A DNA stretch of 64,000 nucleotides from Tethya wilhelma (lineage: Eukaryota > Porifera > Demospongiae > Tethyida > Tethyidae): contig CAXIPT010000002.1 of assembly GCA_964030475.1 (NCBI GenBank), forward strand, positions 3,288,454-3,352,453, given 5' to 3'. Within the stretch, counting starts at the first letter, position 1, and every line of letters starts with the position of its first letter. Positions 46,409 to 57,742 of this stretch are shown here, piece after piece. The translations under genes and the position numbers were made by a program. The notes beneath the pieces were generated by a model. It was not told the origin of the DNA and ran no database searches. It saw only the letters and a list, made by a program, of their open reading frames with translations.

Positions 46409-47125
46409 CCTCACACGTACCCTCACAGGTATTGCGGTGGCGTTGTCCACCAGTGGTGGGTGGTGGGGAGGAACCATCATTGTCAGTCAACTCTCTCCCG
46501 TCCTCATTTCCTCCATTGGTTCCCATGGCAACCTGCTCATCATTACCTGTGTCAGTGTCCTACTGACAGTCTATGCTCTCCTTGTAATCCCAGAGACAAA
46601 GGTATGCATGGTACCTTATGACTCTATTGTGTTCTCACACAAAAGCACAATGTCATACTGTTCAGAGAAGAAGTTTGGAGGAGATAGATCTCTTATTCAA
46701 GAAACCGTGGCACAAAAGAATTGAACTTGTTCACTATCTAAGGTCAGTCATTGTGTACAGCTAGTACCAAGGTATAGTGAATCGTATAATACAATTGTCT
46801 ACTCTTAGACCTATATATAGCTACTTTTTAATACTAAGTGTTATTGCTATAAATTCTTCTCTATCTCGATAGCTGTTCATTTCTGGTCCCCCAAGCCTGC
46901 AAGTCAAAGTGTGCCAGAGTCATCCCAGGAAGAAGACTGCCACTGTCAACAGCAGTTGGCTCTCAAGACACTGAACATGAAGACACAGAACAGTTGCTGA
47001 GTCTAACTTCTTGTGAATCAAATAGTGTAGATTCTGGTCTGTTAGCTGACCACGAGGATTGTGTTAACAGCTATAGATCTAGCCAAAATGATCAGGAGAA
47101 TCAGGACAGTGAAACCATCTTATGA
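42902..47125 (+). CDS. Sugar-porter family MFS transporter, copy 3 (SLC2-like)
   Basis: Fourteen exons: 42902-42972, 43050-43188, 43576-43730, 44116-44157, 44225-44330, 44379-44572, 45021-45197, 45285-45344, 45566-45680, 45784-45980, 46185-46234, 46429-46601, 46666-46742 and 46873-47125 (602 aa, phases match). Motifs and intron places follow copy 2: WGYETG, SDVTGRK, GRIIAGFGIG, PLYIAEITPKQLRGR, PETPR, VTSEIFPLQIRG, PETK, SLEEIDLLF. The helix-7 motif is again atypical (ARFGGSLFLVYYS). The sixth exon must start at 44379 to keep the frame. That adds seven residues compared with the exon start that would match copy 2. An N lies in the intron at 46333. The C-terminal tail ends QDSETIL. Confidence 0.87.
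43941..44042. mobile_element. 102-bp MITE, TAGCCTCGTTCCCAGGCTCCCTCT ends, 9-bp target duplication
   Basis: The ends (tagcctcgttcccaggctcc and ggagcctgggaacaaggcta) are inverted repeats with one mismatch. GGTCTTTAT at 43932-43940 is repeated at 44043-44051. Same family as the element at 39985-40060, in a different intron of the neighbouring paralogue. Confidence 0.9.
46308..46404. repeat. (CT)n and (CA)n tracts before a splice acceptor
   Basis: CT repeat with an N at 46333, then a CA run of about 50 bases, then the acceptor at 46427-46428. Confidence 0.9.
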
Positions 47126-47407
47126 GCAATTCCTGTACATTTTTTTTATTTATGAACCTTTTGACCCTAGCTATATATAGCTTGCACCTTTGACCTCAAG
47201 AAATAAGATATATATATTATTGATAAAAACTACATATTAATAAATACATCCGAAGGATGTCTGCATAGTGTTAGGTAGACACTAATGACACATAATTATA
47301 TTCATTTACATTGATTACATTGTTAGAGTACATGTATTATACGTACAGCATAATACAACATAACCTTAAAGTGAATAGCTGCATCATATATGTCTATATG
47401 TGTCAAG

Positions 47408-49189
47408 TTACTGAGTGGAGTATTGCATGTGTAGTGCTAACTTCCTGTTATTGTAGGCGGCCTCCACTGTTTGGTGTTGATCAGGAAGGTGGTGTTTGTA
47501 GATGTCAATAGCTCGGTCGTAAATAGAGACAGCCTCTTTAAAACTACCCTGTAGGGGGAGGGGGAAGGGATTTTAATCAAATGCATGGCAGAGACTGATT
47601 TGTGTAGTGATTGTTCATGGGTATACATTTTGATAGTTAACTTAAGGCAAGGGTATAATGCCAGGATTACTTATACTTAAGGAAAAGCATGATTCAGCAA
47701 ATTTGGAAGTTAAATAAGCCCTTTTGTTAAGTGTGGTAAAACTTATTCAAGTCAATCAACAATCCTGTAATATTTACTGTGTATAATGTACCTTTAAGCA
47801 GCAAATTACAGCAAGGTTGTTTAAAACCTTAGCAACACTCAAATGATTTTGTCCATATTCCATCATTTTCAGTTGTAGGAGTTGTCTGAAAAACAAGGCA
47901 ATCATATCAGTAGCATCATAATACAGTCACCATGGAAACATGCATGATTCATACCCATGTACATAACAGACTGGCATGCAGCACTCTCACGCAGTAGCTA
48001 TGTGTCTCACCTTTGAAGTGGTTCAGCATTGTCCACATCTCCCTATAATAAAATGATAGCATGTAAGCTTACCAACTTTATTATAATGAGGGGGATGGAG
48101 CGTCTGCATGCATGGGTAAAGGTCAAAGGTGCATGAAAAACCATTTGAACTACGACACAAATCCGTGTGTCAAGCAAAATAACCAACACTCAAATTTGTA
48201 CGAGTTAACTACCAGCCTTACCAGTTCACGATAGACCAAGGCTAGTTTCTCAGCAATGTCCATGTGCTGCCAATGTTCTGTTGGGTAGTGCTATTTAAAA
48301 AAAAAAAAGGAAACAAAAAGAAACAGGTTTTGCTTATTGCAATAAAGTGTGCAGTGATCGAGAGTATGGCTTAATTTTGAGGTTATGTACGCATGCAGTG
48401 ATAGCTATAGTACATGCATACCTGCATAATGTTAAAATTTTATGCATTGGCTGTGTTTTTGTGTTTGTACATTAATTTTATCATCCTTTTTTATTTTATG
48501 TTATATTACATACAGTAGGGATATAAGAATGATTATACACTATACATGAACGTACATTTGAGACCACGTCGTAGGCTTGTTGGTAAAGAGGAAGAGACAA
48601 ATCCATTCTAAACAAACAAACAAACAAACAAACAAACAAACAAACAATAATATATAAACAAAAAACAACATCACATGTTTAATCTATCTTGTATGATGCA
48701 TTTAGAGGATCAACCACAACTATATAGACCCAAGTCTGTATATAGGTCTGAAAATATTCAAAAGCCTTGAAATTTTTTACCTTTTTCAATCTCCACTATC
48801 TAGCATGCATGCACATTGTTGAAATTAATGATGAAAACTGACTAAGCAGATGAAAATGTATGGTGATATATTATTGCCAAATCAGCCTAAATTGCAAAAA
48901 TTAAGCACAAAATTAACTAAACAGGCAAAAATTTCCTGATATACAGTATAACCCAATTCGTATTAGAGCCTCTGCATACAGTTTATTCCCAGCTTAATGC
49001 TAGCCCACACCCTTTGGGAATAACATGTATACCATGCATGCATGCATTATAATCTATGTACATATATACCTCGAGCACTGGATGTAGAATGTCCCCAAGT
49101 TTTTGAGTGTGCTCACGTAAAGTGTGACATTTTCTTCACAGGACGACTCCAGTAGTTTGAGCGATACCATAAACTTCTCTTCAGCATCA
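47408..49189 (-). CDS. TPR-repeat protein (nephrocystin-3/kinesin-light-chain style repeats), 5' end not found
   Basis: Six exons on the - strand with matching phases: 49189-49070, 48607-48556, 48290-48222, 48042-48011, 47885-47792 and 47548-47408. They encode about 169 residues of tetratricopeptide repeats: LKNLGTFYIQC, SLPLYQQAYDVV, MDIAEKLALVYRELGDVDNAEPL, LSVAKVLNNLAVICCLKGSFKEAVSIYDRAIDIY. The repeats of about 40 residues with a long second helix resemble those of kinesin light chain or nephrocystin-3. TPRs are protein-binding scaffolds; no enzyme domain is seen. The first visible exon begins with one base of a split codon, so at least one exon is missing upstream. None is evident in 49190-49856 before the next gene. 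It may be a truncated gene or have a distant first exon. Confidence 0.7.
48612..48645. repeat. (AAAC)n repeat
   Basis: Tandem aaac units next to an exon of the TPR gene; on the - strand they form GTTT before the acceptor. Confidence 0.85.
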
Positions 49190-49856
49190 CTATAAATATA
49201 TGCAAGGTGTATGCATATGTATGAGATTGAATTAATGTTGCAATAATAATATTATTATTATATGCATGTGCAAAACAGTGCTAAATGTATAGTGAGCATG
49301 CAATAATCTTGGTTAGAATCAATCGTACCTCATTCCTATAATTACATACATAAAATTTCATGCATTTTGGGGGAAAAAAATCTTAATTGTTGCAATGCTT
49401 TTTACCACACTGCCCATTCCTACACTACTAAATTTTGACTACTTGTAATAAGACCATTCATGTAATCTTAAGAGCTCACATGCTTGCCCACATGCAAGCT
49501 ATTTCAAAATTTCAATTACAATCATGTACAGCATTTGAAAATTGAGTCTATAAGAGCCATTTGTGAATCAGTCGGAAGTTATTAATTCTCAGTGAATGGC
49601 TAAGTTACTCATGTGCCACAGGAAATTCAGCTGGGAATCAGAGCTATTACAGAAACTACTACTAAGCACACAAGAGAGTCAAAATTAATACTCATTATTC
49701 AAAAATCCATGCTGAGTGCACAATTTATATGGGCATGAGTGCATGCACGTCATTGAACGTATGGATATATAGCATCATATTATGATAGCACTGACAAACT
49801 GAGCATTTATAAATCCAGTCATTAACTGTCTATAGTGAATAAAAAAAAATATACAG
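49190..49856. other. Spacer between divergent TPR and FReD-like genes
   Basis: AT-rich sequence of about 670 bases without recognised exons. It must hold the promoter of the first FReD-like gene; gcatttataaatcc at 49803-49816 is a possible TATA-like box. Confidence 0.4.
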
Positions 49857-51178
49857 ATGGATACAATGAGGCTACTAGTGCTAGTTGTACTGCTGTTCAT
49901 CACCAACTCAATTGATTGTAGCCAAAGTCTGCAGTATTACAAACCAAAGATAGTGCCACAACGTGACAACAGCAAAGGGGATGGTGATGAGACTTTAAAC
50001 ACACTGACTCGAAGAGCAATCAGTGAAGATATCAAAGGGCTTGTTTATGGTATTCGACATTGCACCTTGGGAGAGTGCAGAGAGAATCCAGCACTTTCTT
50101 GTGATCAGATTTGCAAGGACAACCCTCTGAGTGTGCCGGGAGACTACTGGGTTCAGACATGTGGTGGAGATATAGAGCAAGTGTACTGTGCTATGGAAAG
50201 ACCATGTGGCTGTATACGTAAAAGTAAGTAGAAATTGCTGTTATTGCCACGATTATTAAATAAATATAATTCAGGCTCCTTTAATAGTTATGTGAGTGCA
50301 AAATATTGTCAAATGACAAACTTCTTTGCAAAAGTTATAATGAAAAAGTACAATATACTTAAGTCGTGATTTAAAAGCTTAAACTGTTTGCCTTTCTTTA
50401 TACAAATAATATTATAGATACTGCTCTGTCATGTGCAAGTATTCCTCAGGGACAACCATCTGGTGTCTATTGGATTCAAGGCTCTGCTAGTCAGCAGTAC
50501 TGTGATATGACCAGGACATGCTGTGGAAGAACAGGAGGTTGGATGAAGGTGGCTGATCTTGACATGAAAGACACCAACCAGCAATGTCCATCAGGATTTA
50601 GACTAGTGATTTCTCCACGACGTTCATGTGGTAGACCTGGTCCTGCTGGATGTGTGTCAACCACATTCCCTGTCTTGTATGGTATCGAATATTCAAGAGT
50701 CTGTGGGAGAATCATTGGCTATCAATACGGTTCTCCTGAAGCATTTTGGTACGAAAACCCTACACTTGATGGAATATATACGGATGGAGTCAGTCTAACT
50801 CATGGCAGCTCTCCTAGAGAACATATCTGGACATTTACTGCTTCTCCCGATGAATCTACTACTGGTCCATATGCATGTCCTTGTATTCGTCCTGATCTCG
50901 GATATATAGGATCGGTTCCATCATTTGTTGGACAAGATTACTTCTGTGATACTGGGGCTCAATACACGTGGCACCACGTACTATACCCAGACAACCCACT
51001 CTGGGATGGTCAAGGATGTGGTCCTCGAAACAATTGTTGTAGTTTCAACAACCCTCCGTGGTTCTGTAAGGAACTACCCCAGCCAACTAGAGATGACATT
51101 GAACTGAGGCTGTGTGGGGATGAAGACACTTCAAATGAAGACACTCCAATTGAAGTGGTCGAAATATACGTCCAATGA
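49857..51178 (+). CDS. Secreted Cys-rich FReD-like family protein 1
   Basis: Two exons, 49857-50223 and 50418-51178, encode 375 aa. A signal peptide (about 1-22, MRLLVLVVLLFITN) precedes a linker. Then comes a module NPALSCDQICKDNP..GDYWVQTC..VYCAMERPCGC. The second exon opens with a related module (GQPSGVYWIQ..QQYCDMTRTCCGRTGGWMKVADLDM) and continues to YSRVCGRIIGYQ, DGVSLTHG, REHIWTF, NPLWDGQGCG, NNPPWFCKELPQPT and the end EDTPIEVVEIYVQ. The SC..G.YW..YCDM..GGW pattern is that of the N-terminal subdomain shared by fibrinogen-like and fibrillar-collagen C-terminal domains. The rest is not a normal fibrinogen fold that I recognise. The C-terminal half is typical of uncharacterised invertebrate secreted proteins. 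An extracellular binding role is inference. It is the first of five tandem genes. Confidence 0.85.
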
Positions 51179-51621
51179 GAACACATGCACAATTCCCAAT
51201 GCATCTGTGTAATGCTATAGTTCATGCAGTATATAGGATGTATGTACTATACATAATATACCAGATTGATTCAGAACTTGTGAATCCATCTGAGAATAAA
51301 TTACTGGTAAGAGGTTAATGCACACATTAACCTTTCAATTTGAGATTGTCATAATACACTATATATGCATGTATGTTTGTACGCATTGAGAATAAATTAA
51401 GCTTAATTCAGTTGAGATTTATAGTGAACTGCATCAGCTCTTGAGAATACAAAATTAATATTGCATGCATGCAAAGACTAACACAGTACATGCACATGGT
51501 TTACATTATTATATGCCAGTCTATATAAAGTCATAAGTACAGAACAACACCTAGAGTGTAGCTATTACAGAGCTTTGATCCACAAAATCCACTCTGAAAA
51601 TAAGGACTGAAGGTGCATGCA

Positions 51622-53975
51622 ATGAAGCTATTTGTACTAATTGTACTGCTGTTCATCAAGTCAATGGATTGCCAAAATGTGCAGTCATACGCACCAACCA
51701 TAGTGCCACAACAAGACAACAGCCAGTGCTCTTTAGATGTAGATGGTAATGGGACTGTACGTACAACTATAAGTGCAATCAGCAAAGATATCAAAAGGCT
51801 CCTTCACAATATTAATATCCAGCAGTGCATCTTGGGAGAGTGCAGAGAGAATCCAGCACTTTCTTGTGATCAGATTTGCAAGGACAACCCTCTGAGTGTG
51901 CCAGGAGACTACTGGGTTCAGACATGTGGTGGAGATATAGAGCAAGTGTACTGTGCTATGGAAAGACCATGTGGCTGTACTGCTGTTGAAGGTATTTTAT
52001 AGAATTTGCAACAGAATATACGATTATAATTACTTTTTTAGTATAGTATAAGTTTTCCACAGCCTAATATTCCCATGCCAAGGAGGTTTTTTGCTAGCCT
52101 TAAGTTAATGCCTTCAAGATTATTAATTGTTAGATTAAGATAAGGTGAAGGGAGAGATTGAGCAGGTATATGCATAAAAATGAGACTAAATTAGTATCAT
52201 ACGTACGGTAGTACGTATAGTAGGAATGGACCGCCTGTCCCATAGACACAATACAAAATGTTCACGCTTAAAATTTTTCAGAGAAATATAGCTAAGCCTT
52301 CAAACATGCTTAGAGGCCTCCCTTAGATAGTTTTCTAACTATACGGATCAACAAAACTCACAAAAGCTTCCTTGAGCACCCTGGAGAGAGCGCTGGTGGG
52401 AAGCCAGAACAATGCAAATTTGTTTTCTCCTTTGTGACTTACTTGAACGCGATTTCCAGAGAAATGAAAGACATTGAGCCAACTCTAACTGTACAAGGTA
52501 ACTTGAATTCATCCAAAGTACGTTCTTTGATACTCGTCTGCTGCCCAAAAGTAATCAAACAAAATCTAGGCAGCTTTGAAACTCTCAGGTACAAATTACT
52601 GTACTGTTATGTAGCCATTTTATGTAGGTAAAGGTCGTCAACAGACCACGTGGTTTGCATTAGTGCGCATGCGCATTCAATAGTTCTGCAAGCACTTGCT
52701 TTTTTGTAGAGACTAACCAGTCTCCAAGCCTTAGTGTTGAAAAAAGTGAATGAACAAGTAATAAAAATTTTTAAAAAATAAGCAGTGTAGGAATGGGCAG
52801 TTCTGTAAAAAGCAAGGAAACAAGGCAAGACTCTAAATTTCGGCACATGACTACTTCATTTTTATGCCAAAGTTGCATTGCATTGTTTTACCTGTATATC
52901 TGCTGATACTTCATCAAAATTAGTGAACTAATTGTGCGACTATTGACGTATAATTAGCCTGCAATTGCTCACAGATTTAATAATGAAAATGAAGTAGTCA
53001 TGTGCCGAAATTTAGAGTCTTGCCTTGTTTCCTTGCTTTTTACAGAACTGCCCATTCCTACACTGCTTATTTTTAAAAAAATTTTATTACTTGTAATATA
53101 AATATCCCTCTGCATTAGAGTCGTGATCAGCTTAATTTATAGTTAATTGAACTTAATGCCATGAACTGTCTTAATTTCTATACACATATATATACATTTC
53201 TATTCTAGGTACAGAGCTGAGACCTGTTCTGTCATGTTCAAATATTCCTGAGGGACAACCATCTGGTCTTTACTGGATTCAAATCTCTCAAACTAGTCTA
53301 CAGTACTGTGATATGACCAGGACATGCTGTGGAAGAACAGGAGGTTGGATGAAGGTGGCTGACCTTGACATGAAATACAACAGTCAGCAATGTCTATCAG
53401 GATTTAAAATAGTGACTTCTCCACGGCGTTCATGTGGTAGACCTGGTCCTGCTGGATGTGTGTCAACCACATTCCCAGTCCATGATGTTGAATATTCAAG
53501 AGTGTGTGGAAGAGTCATTGCCTATCAAGATGGGACTCCTGATGCCTTTGCAAATCAAAACCCTACACTGGATGGCAATTATTTGGATGGAGTCAGTCTA
53601 ACTCATGGCAGTTCTCCTCGAGAACACATCTGGACATTTGCTGCTGCTCCTGACGAAGTTATAACAGATAGGAATGCATGTCCTTGTAGTCATCCTCGTT
53701 ACACACATTACGCTCCACCATTTATTGAACAAGACTACTTCTGTGATACAGGGTCTCAAGAATCACATCAATACATGTTCTATCCTGACAACCCACTCTG
53801 GGATGGACAAGGATGTGGTCCTCAAAACGCTTGTTGTAGCTTCAATAATCCTCCGTGGTTCTGTAAGGAACTACCCCAACCAACTAGGGAGGATATTGAA
53901 CTGAGGCTGTGTGGGGATGAGCCTACTTCAAATGAAGACACTCCGATTGAAGTGGTCGAAATATACGTGCAATGA
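51622..53975 (+). CDS. Secreted Cys-rich FReD-like family protein 2
   Basis: Exons 51622-51991 and 53209-53975 give 378 aa with a phase-1 junction. The ATG at 51622 opens a signal peptide (MKLFVLIVLLFIKSMDC). Both YW..YC modules are present. The second module is altered near its start (GLYWIQISQTSLQYCDM in place of GVYWIQGGDG). The C-terminal part follows the family (SRVCGRVIAYQ, NNPPWFCKELPQPT, VVEIYVQ). The intron is 1.2 kb, much longer than in gene 1, because an interspersed repeat sits in it. Confidence 0.85.
52196..53098. repeat. Interspersed repeat with internal 110-bp inverted repeat, inside an intron
   Basis: The head atcatacgtacggtagtacg and body match 28181-28525. The tail carries a segment (about 52742-52860) that returns in reverse complement at about 52985-53098 (agcagtgtaggaatgggcag, cggcacatgactacttcat). 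Confidence 0.8.
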
Positions 53976-54901
53976 GCCCATGGGCATTGCATGTATGCTA
54001 ATCTGTAATAATTCTACTTCAGTACAACGAGTCTTTAATTAACTCATAGTAACGCTGAAATAATATTACTCTAGTGTTGAATTAAACTTTGATATGTTAA
54101 TACGTACATGTGTGCAATGCCATGTGCTATCATCACTCCCCTGATGCATGCATGTCTAAAACGTTACAAGTCTGTGCTTAAAGTGAAGAGGAAGTAAACT
54201 CAAAATTACATTATGTATAATGAAGTCACAAACAAATCAGTAGTACTGCACAAAAATTAACTATGCATATAATAAAATTATATACAAGTTAAATTTGCAA
54301 AATAATTGCATTCTGATGACGTATACACGACAAATCAGATTAGAAAAGTGATTTGTCGGCCAAGAAATCAAACTAAAATCACTTCCGTGAGAGAGCGCCT
54401 TTAATTGTATAATGAGGAACGGGATATGTTTACAATTCTCAATCTGCAATGGTATACAACTATATTTCCGCTATAGCACGTATAATATTATATTGTGCAT
54501 CCCCATATATAATTTCATCAGTACATAGTAATTAAATTACTCAAATTAGTGGACTGGAGACACATGTGGGTGGACAATCAATAAAGTCAATTAACCAGGG
54601 GCACCCTAAATTGCATGATTAACAACAATTAACGTAATAATCTTATGATCTAATTCTCTTGTGTGAATAAAAAGCTCTGAATCCTCTTCAACTGTGCACT
54701 TGCATGCGTTCATGCATGCTAAGTAGAAGCATGGGCTGGATGATTATCACTATAACAGTATGCAATATGCAGTCATGCATGCACGCCACCATTAGAGCAG
54801 TGAGCATGCATGCGTACACACCAATCATTGACAAGTCAAACATATTAATTTGGCTAGGCTCAGACAACATTGTCATAAAGATAAAGACCGTCAAGGATAC
54901 T

Positions 54902-56449
54902 ATGAAGCTGCTAGTACTGATTGTATTGCTGTTCGTTATTACGCCAATCGATTGCAAAAGGGCACAGTCATACACACCAACCATTGTGCCACAAAAAGAA
55001 AATGGTCAGTGTCCTTTAAATGCAGATTGTGACGAGAGTGTACGCAGCACTCTAACAACAATCAGCAAAGATATCAAAGGGCTCCTTCATGGTATCCAGC
55101 AATGCATCTTGGGAGAGTGCAGAGAGAATCCAGCTCTTTCTTGTGATCAGATTTGCAATGACAACCCTCTGAGTGTGCCAGGAGATTACTGGATTCAGAC
55201 ATGTGGTGGAGATATTGAGCAAGTGTACAGTGCTATGGAAAGACCATGTGGCTGTATTACTGTTCAAGGTATATCATATATCATAATCATGTAGTGGAGA
55301 TTGTTACAATAAACATAATTGACTGTCACCCAGCTATATATCAGCAATCTATAGAAGCTCTCTTCTAAATTGCTTTGACCTCTCATGCAAGCAATTAACA
55401 TTGCTGTTTTGCAAGATGCATATGGTCAATACATGGAAATGGGATAGCCTGCATGGGTGCATAGCTGCATGGAACACAATTGACCTTTCCTTTAAATTTT
55501 AGTCAAAAAGATGTAAATATTTGCAGCTAGTGCAATCTTAATACTGAATCACTAGCTGATGCCAAACTGCACGCATGTAATTTATAAATTTAAGTGCATG
55601 CTTGCTAGCATATGTACGAGCTTTTGAATTACCTAAGAAAGTAAACTGAAGTTCATGATGTTATTGATAGGTTCAGAGTTGAGACCTGTTCTGTCATGTA
55701 GCAGTATTCTTCATGGACAACCATCTGGTGTCTACTGGATACAAGGTGGTGATGGGTCTGCTAGTCAGCAGTACTGTGATATGACCAGGACATGCTGTGG
55801 AAGAACAGGAGGTTGGATGAAGGTGGCTGATCTTGACATGAAAGACACCAACCAGCAATGTCCATCAGGATTTAGATTAGTGACTTCTCCACGACGTTCA
55901 TGTGGTAGAAATGGTTCTGCTGGATGTGTGTCAACCACATTCCCAGTCCATGGTGTTGAATATTCAAGAGTCTGTGGGAGAATCATCGCATATCAAGAGG
56001 GCACTCCAGATGCCTTTTACATTCAAAATTCAAACCCAACACTGAATGGCTTTTATGTGGATGGAGTCAGTCTAACTCATGGCAGTTTTCCTAGAGAACA
56101 TATCTGGACATTTGCTGCTGCTCCGGACGATGTTATAAATGATGTGAATGCATGTCCTTGTACTCATACTCAGTATCTCACACAAGTCCCACCATTTATT
56201 GGACAAGACTACTTCTGTGAGACTGGGGCTCCTGATACGTATAAAAACATATTTTTCCCTGATGACCCACTCTGGGATGGACAAGGTTGTGGTTCTCAAA
56301 CCACTTGTTGCAGATTCAACAACCCTCCATGGTTCTGTACGGAACTACTCCAACCAACTAGAGAAGACATTGAACTGAGGTTGTGTGGAGATGAGCCTAC
56401 TTCAAACGAAGACACTCCAATTGAAGTGGTCGAAATATACGTGCAATGA
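54902..56449 (+). CDS. Secreted Cys-rich FReD-like family protein 3
   Basis: Exons 54902-55268 and 55671-56449, 381 aa. Signal peptide MKLLVLIVLLFVITPIDC. The first module reads VYSAMERPCGC, with Ser replacing the Cys found in the four-residue VYCA of genes 1, 2 and 4, so one cysteine of that module is lost. Second module and C-terminal domain are complete (GVYWIQGGDGSASQQYCDM, VCGRIIAYQ, NNPPWFCTELLQPT, VVEIYVQ). Its upstream 300 bases closely match those of gene 4, so the two come from a duplication of about 2.85 kb that includes the promoter. Confidence 0.86.
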
Positions 56450-56624
56450 GCTAGATGCTGCATGCATGCTTTATTTTAGTAAATCAAGTCCATGACAAAC
56501 ACTGAAAATAACATTTCTATTTATTGAGTAAGTTGTCATTCCTAGACCTTTATTAGCATAATAATATTATTATTAATACTAAAACATCACCGTAAAGCCA
56601 TCATGGTATGATGAACCCTCAAAA

Positions 56625-56890
56625 CTTTTAGTTAGTAATTAGTTAGTTACTAAACTTCAAGAAAAATTTTAGCTAGTTTTAGTTTAGTTAACTAAAAGTA
56701 AAAATGGCCTAACTAAAAGGGTTTTAGTTTTAGTTAGCTAACTAAAATTAGGTGTTTTGGGCATTTTTTAAAATTAGTTTAGTTGTTATTTTGGCCAACA
56801 CTTTATGATTTAGTTTTAGTTAGTTAAAAAAGGCCATTTTTGCTAAAACTAAAAGTGTTTTAGTTATAGTTATAGTTAACTAAAACAACA
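56625..56890. repeat. TTTTAGTTA-rich palindromic low-complexity block
   Basis: Repeated words ttttagtta and taactaaaa on both strands, with an inner inverted pair around ggccatttttgctaaaac and gtaaaaatggcc. It lies in the spacer between genes 3 and 4. Confidence 0.8.
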
Positions 56891-57742
56891 CTACCGTAAA
56901 GAGATATTCTGAACATTTTACAGCCATGCATGCAGTATCATGAAGCATTGATCGGCTATAACAATATTTAGGTAGACTAGCTATAATATCACTTAGTGCA
57001 TGTGATGTTGTTGTGAACAGGCTGAAGTATGATTTAATCCACTGTCTGAGAATTAATTAAGCTAAATCGAATAATTAAACTAATGAAGACGATAATGCAT
57101 GCAGCAAGAATAAATTAATAAACTTAATTCAGCTGCATGAGAGTCAGCTAGGATTCTAGCTAAAGCGCACAAGAGGGTTGAAAAAATTAATATAGTATGA
57201 TTGCATAATCTTGAGCTATTAGCACACAAAAGGGGGATTTTTAGGCCAAGAAATCAAACTTAAATCACTTCCTTGAGAGAGCGCCTTTAATTGTACAATG
57301 AGGAACGGGATATAGCACGTATAATATAATTATATTGTGCATCCCCATAATTTCATCACTATAGTATACATCTATAGTAATTAAATTACTCAAATAAGTG
57401 GACTGGAGACACATTTGGGTGGACAGTCAATAAGTCAATTAACTGGGGCCACCCTAAATTGCATGATTAACAACAATTAACGTAATAATCTTATGATCTA
57501 ATTCTCTTGTGTGAATAAAAAGCTCTGAATCCTTTTCAACTGTGCACCTGCATGCGTTCATGCGTGCTGAGTGGAAGCATGGGGTGTATGATTATCACTC
57601 AACAGTATGCAATATGCAGTCATGCATGCACGCCACCATTATAGTGGTGAGCATGCATGCGTACACACCAATCAAGTTCAACATATTAATTTGGCTAGGC
57701 TCAGACAACATTGTCATAAAGACAAAGACCGTGAAGGATACT

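Noticed and set aside
50925..51107. Secondary open frames within the FReD-like exons on both strands
   Set aside because: They recur at the same place in every copy simply because the sequence is duplicated; only the main frame has a signal peptide, correct splicing and conserved motifs.
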